Part shown: positions 29,935 through 31,692 of the stretch, one piece after another | How positions within the stretch are numbered: the first letter of the stretch is position 1 | How the letters are laid out: every line of letters begins with the position of its first letter | Origin: a virus | Length of the DNA: 31,692 bases | Strand: one strand, 5' to 3' | Virus record (IMG/VR): IMGVR_UViG_3300006052_000022 | Span: 1-31,692 of that record | Position numbers and translations under genes: made by a program | Notes under the pieces: model-generated | The model's database searches: none | Told to the model about the DNA's origin: nothing | The model's input: the letters and a program-made list of their open reading frames with translations, nothing else

Positions 29935-29966
29935 GGAGGCCCGCCGATGTAGGTCGGCGGGCCTCC
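29935..29966 (-). terminator. Strong hairpin between head and tail genes
   Basis: GGAGGCCCGCCGA and TCGGCGGGCCTCC form a perfect 13-bp, GC-rich stem with a 6-base loop, in the only real gap of the - arm visible here. On the - strand it is followed by AGTTTCGG, a weak T-run, so it probably terminates partially, setting a high head-protein to tail-protein ratio. Confidence 0.7.
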
Positions 29967-29973
29967 GGGTGGC

Positions 29974-30354
29974 TTACGACTTCTTCTTCACCAGATCCAT
30001 CAGCATCTCCAGCATCTTCTGGTTCTGCGCGACGAGCTTCTGGTTGAGGTCGTTGGTGCGCCGGGTCTCGGCCAGCATCTCCTCCGCGATGCTGGGCTTC
30101 GGCTTGTTCTTCTCGATGAGGAGCGCCTTGTGGGCGTCCAGCATCTTCTGCGCGGGCTTGTTGACGGCCTCGAACGTCACGCTGGGGCCGTAGCTGGCGA
30201 AGTGCCTCCCGTTCTTCTTCGCGTCCCACTCCGGGGGCACCTCCCACACGATCTCATCACCCTTCTCGTAGACCTTCAGGCCGCTGGCGAAGTGCTGCTG
30301 CGCCACCCTGAAGATCGGCCTCTCGTCCTTGACCACTTCCTGCTCGTCAGCCAT
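29974..30354 (-). CDS. Coiled-coil protein between head and tail genes
   Basis: A 126-residue charged protein with a beta-rich first half (P-I-F-R-V-A-Q-Q-H-F, E-K-G-D-E-I-V-W-E-V-P) and a coiled-coil end (L-N-Q-K-L-V-A-Q-N-Q-K-M-L-E-M-L). AAAGGA lies before the ATG. It follows the cement protein and ends just before the hairpin. A virion-assembly role is likely from position but no family is recognised. Confidence 0.7.
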   Translation of the reverse strand: MADEQEVVKDERPIFRVAQQHFASGLKVYEKGDEIVWEVPPEWDAKKNGRHFASYGPSVTFEAVNKPAQKMLDAHKALLIEKNKPKPSIAEEMLAETRRTNDLNQKLVAQNQKMLEMLMDLVKKKS

Positions 30355-30367
30355 TGTCGTTGTCCTT

Positions 30368-30871
30368 TCAGCCCAGCAGGTCGGCGTGGTCGTCCACGTC
30401 GAGAACGAGGGCAGAGTACAGCGCGCCAGCGGTGATGGTCGCCGTGCCGATCACCACCTGCGCGCCCCAGTACCGTCGTCCGGTGACGCCGGGGACGCTG
30501 CCGTGCCGGTAGCGGTACCCGATGACGAGATTCGCCTTGGCGATGGCGGGGGACTGGAGCAGGGTGGTGACGTTGACGGAGAGCGCTCCGTCGTCCGCGT
30601 CGATGAAGTCCACCTCCACGGTCGCAGCGCCAGCCGAGGTGACCGCAACCGTGATCTGGTTGAAGAACCGCAGCTTCGGCATGCCGCGCCCGATGTCGTG
30701 CAGGAGCGGCCCGCCGATGGTGCCGCCCGGTCCTACGGCGGCGGGGACGCCCGTTGCAGCCGTGTCGTAGCTGCTGGGGCTGGGGTAGGTGTTGGCAGCG
30801 CCGGTGCCGAAGTACGTCGCGTCGGTCAGGGTGTTGACGGCGGGGTCGATGAAGATTGCGTAGATGTCCAT
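30368..30871 (-). CDS. Capsid cement protein, Bbp16-like
   Basis: A 167-residue beta-rich protein next to the capsid gene. The pattern L-R-F-F-N-Q-I-T-V-A-V-T-S-A-G-A-A-T-V-E, D-A-D-D-G-A-L-S, L-L-Q-S-P-A-I and G-R-R-Y-W-G matches the Bbp16 family, which decorates the head of Bordetella phage BPP-1. The gene order (Bbp17-like then Bbp16-like) is the same. There is no strong ribosome site before the ATG. It stabilises the capsid at its surface. The assignment is from sequence pattern and neighbour, not from a search. Confidence 0.75.
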   Translation of the reverse strand: MDIYAIFIDPAVNTLTDATYFGTGAANTYPSPSSYDTAATGVPAAVGPGGTIGGPLLHDIGRGMPKLRFFNQITVAVTSAGAATVEVDFIDADDGALSVNVTTLLQSPAIAKANLVIGYRYRHGSVPGVTGRRYWGAQVVIGTATITAGALYSALVLDVDDHADLLG

Positions 30872-30885
30872 GTGGGCTTGTCCGT

Positions 30886-30899
30886 GTCTCTTACGAGAC
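30886..30899 (-). other. Short hairpin over the capsid gene stop codon
   Basis: GTCTC-TTAC-GAGAC is a 5-bp palindrome with the capsid TAA stop in its loop. It could slow exonucleases or act in ribosome handover to the cement gene. It may be chance. Confidence 0.3.
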
Positions 30900-31692
30900 C
30901 ACGGCCTCCGTGTTGGTGATGGCGTCCGAGATGTAGATCGGGTACCCCATCGCGGTCACAAGCGGCTGGCCCATGATGCCCGGCGACCCGATCATCGGGG
31001 CGCGCTCGATGGAGAGCGTCGAGTTGTACGTCTTGCTCGCCGCCTGCTGGTGCAGGTAGCTGGCGACGGTGCGGTTGCAGTACCACGCCAGCCGCACGGC
31101 GCGCGGATCGAAGATCTGGTAGTACGCCTTGATCATCGACCGGATGAGGTCCGCGCCGCTCGCCGCATCGACCGTCAACTGCGACGTGTCGATGTTGGCG
31201 ATGCGAACCACGAAGCGATAGTCCTCCACGCAGAGGCCACACCGCCACCGGAACAGGGTCTCGTACTTGAACTTGATCTTGCCCGAGGTGGTGTCCTTGT
31301 CGCGCTGCTCGCCCTTGTCCTCCATCTCCAGCCCGGTCGGCTGCCCGCGCGGCGTGATGCCGTACACGCTGCGCTCGCCCCAGCCGACGAGCCAGATGCT
31401 GGTCTGGTCCGAGCCGGAAGGCGACGGGTCGGCCTTGATGATCTGATGCCCGTAGGCCGAGGTGGTGGAGTTCAGGCGGGGCTGGAGGCCCAGCACCTTC
31501 TGCGGGTTGACGGCGGTGCTCTCGTAGAAGAACGCCCGCTCGACCTCGTTCGCCATCGCGGCGAGGAAGGCGTCATCCTCCGACGCACGGAACGCGGCCT
31601 CGTTCCCGTTGACCTGCGCGACGCGCACGTCCACCGAGGACAGGCCTTCGAGGATGCCGGTCTTCTCGGTGTAGGTGTCCACCGTGCTCTTG
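30891..31692 (-). CDS. Major capsid protein, BPP-1 (Bbp17)-like, 5' end cut off
   Basis: The last 266 residues of the capsid protein. The reading frame continues past the window edge. Features are N-G-N-E-A-A-F-R-A-S-E-D-D-A-F-L, N-P-Q-K-V-L-G-L-Q-P-R, T-S-I-W-L-V-G-W-G-E-R, Y-G-I-T-P-R-G and C-V-E-D-Y-R-F-V-V-R-I-A-N-I-D, all typical of the Bbp17 type, an HK97-fold variant (circularly permuted in BPP-1). The first visible GTG at 31682 is an internal valine, not the start. The gene is transcribed leftwards and heads the virion arm in view. Portal, scaffold and terminase are expected further right. Confidence 0.9.
   Translation of the reverse strand, partial: KSTVDTYTEKTGILEGLSSVDVRVAQVNGNEAAFRASEDDAFLAAMANEVERAFFYESTAVNPQKVLGLQPRLNSTTSAYGHQIIKADPSPSGSDQTSIWLVGWGERSVYGITPRGQPTGLEMEDKGEQRDKDTTSGKIKFKYETLFRWRCGLCVEDYRFVVRIANIDTSQLTVDAASGADLIRSMIKAYYQIFDPRAVRLAWYCNRTVASYLHQQAASKTYNSTLSIERAPMIGSPGIMGQPLVTAMGYPIYISDAITNTEAVVS

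Overview
The window is part of the genome of a tailed, podovirus-like bacteriophage with high GC (about 62% by eye). The host is most likely Gram-negative: the phage carries a lipobox protein, a Sec-signal protein, and a lysis cassette with a candidate outer-to-inner-membrane spanin. Genes are tightly packed, and most neighbours overlap by 1 to 14 bases (ATGA, GTGA, TGATG, TAATG). No tRNA, rRNA, CRISPR array, insertion sequence, integrase, RNA polymerase, terminase or portal gene is visible. There is no gene-free stretch longer than about 100 bases.

Region 1 (1-13474, + strand) is the DNA metabolism arm. It opens with the Ala-rich end of a cut-off gene in a GCC-repeat tract, followed by a run of very small proteins with paired cysteines (zinc-knuckle-like). 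Next come a hidden small ribbon-helix-helix-like gene, a large primase/helicase, several small unknowns, a Cys-rich lipoprotein, an ATP-dependent DNA ligase and a MazZ/DUF5664-like nucleotide pyrophosphohydrolase. A strong sigma70-like promoter with an adjacent palindrome (5767-5817) starts a second block. That block holds a Lys-rich small protein, a coiled-coil protein, a four-Cys ssDNA-binding-like protein, a family A DNA polymerase, a RecB/Cas4-like Fe-S nuclease, a VRR-NUC nuclease, an MT-A70 adenine methyltransferase of foreign base composition, and an SNF2-type helicase. Three small genes end the arm.

Region 2 (13475-13547) is the convergence point, with a GNRA-loop hairpin that may stop transcription from one or both sides.

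Region 3 (31692 down to 13548, - strand) is the virion and lysis arm, read right to left. It starts with a BPP-1-like major capsid protein (cut by the window edge) and a Bbp16-like cement protein. A coiled-coil protein and a terminator-like hairpin follow, then T7-like tail tube proteins A and B, a gp13-like protein, a gp14-like protein, two further putative internal virion proteins and a 1734-residue giant protein thought to be an ejection protein. After these come a T7-type tail fibre with a glycine-rich shaft and C1q-like tip, a coiled-coil membrane protein, a Sec-signal protein, a putative virion appendage protein, a T4-type lysozyme, a putative holin and a candidate unimolecular spanin.

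Taken together, the + arm copies, repairs and modifies the genome, and the - arm builds the capsid and short tail and then lyses the cell. With no phage RNA polymerase in view, transcription here is probably by the host enzyme. The points most worth a second look are the Leu at the polymerase position equivalent to E. coli Phe762, the VRR-NUC/MT-A70/SNF2 cassette, the MazZ-like enzyme, the spanin candidate, and the exported protein inside the tail region.
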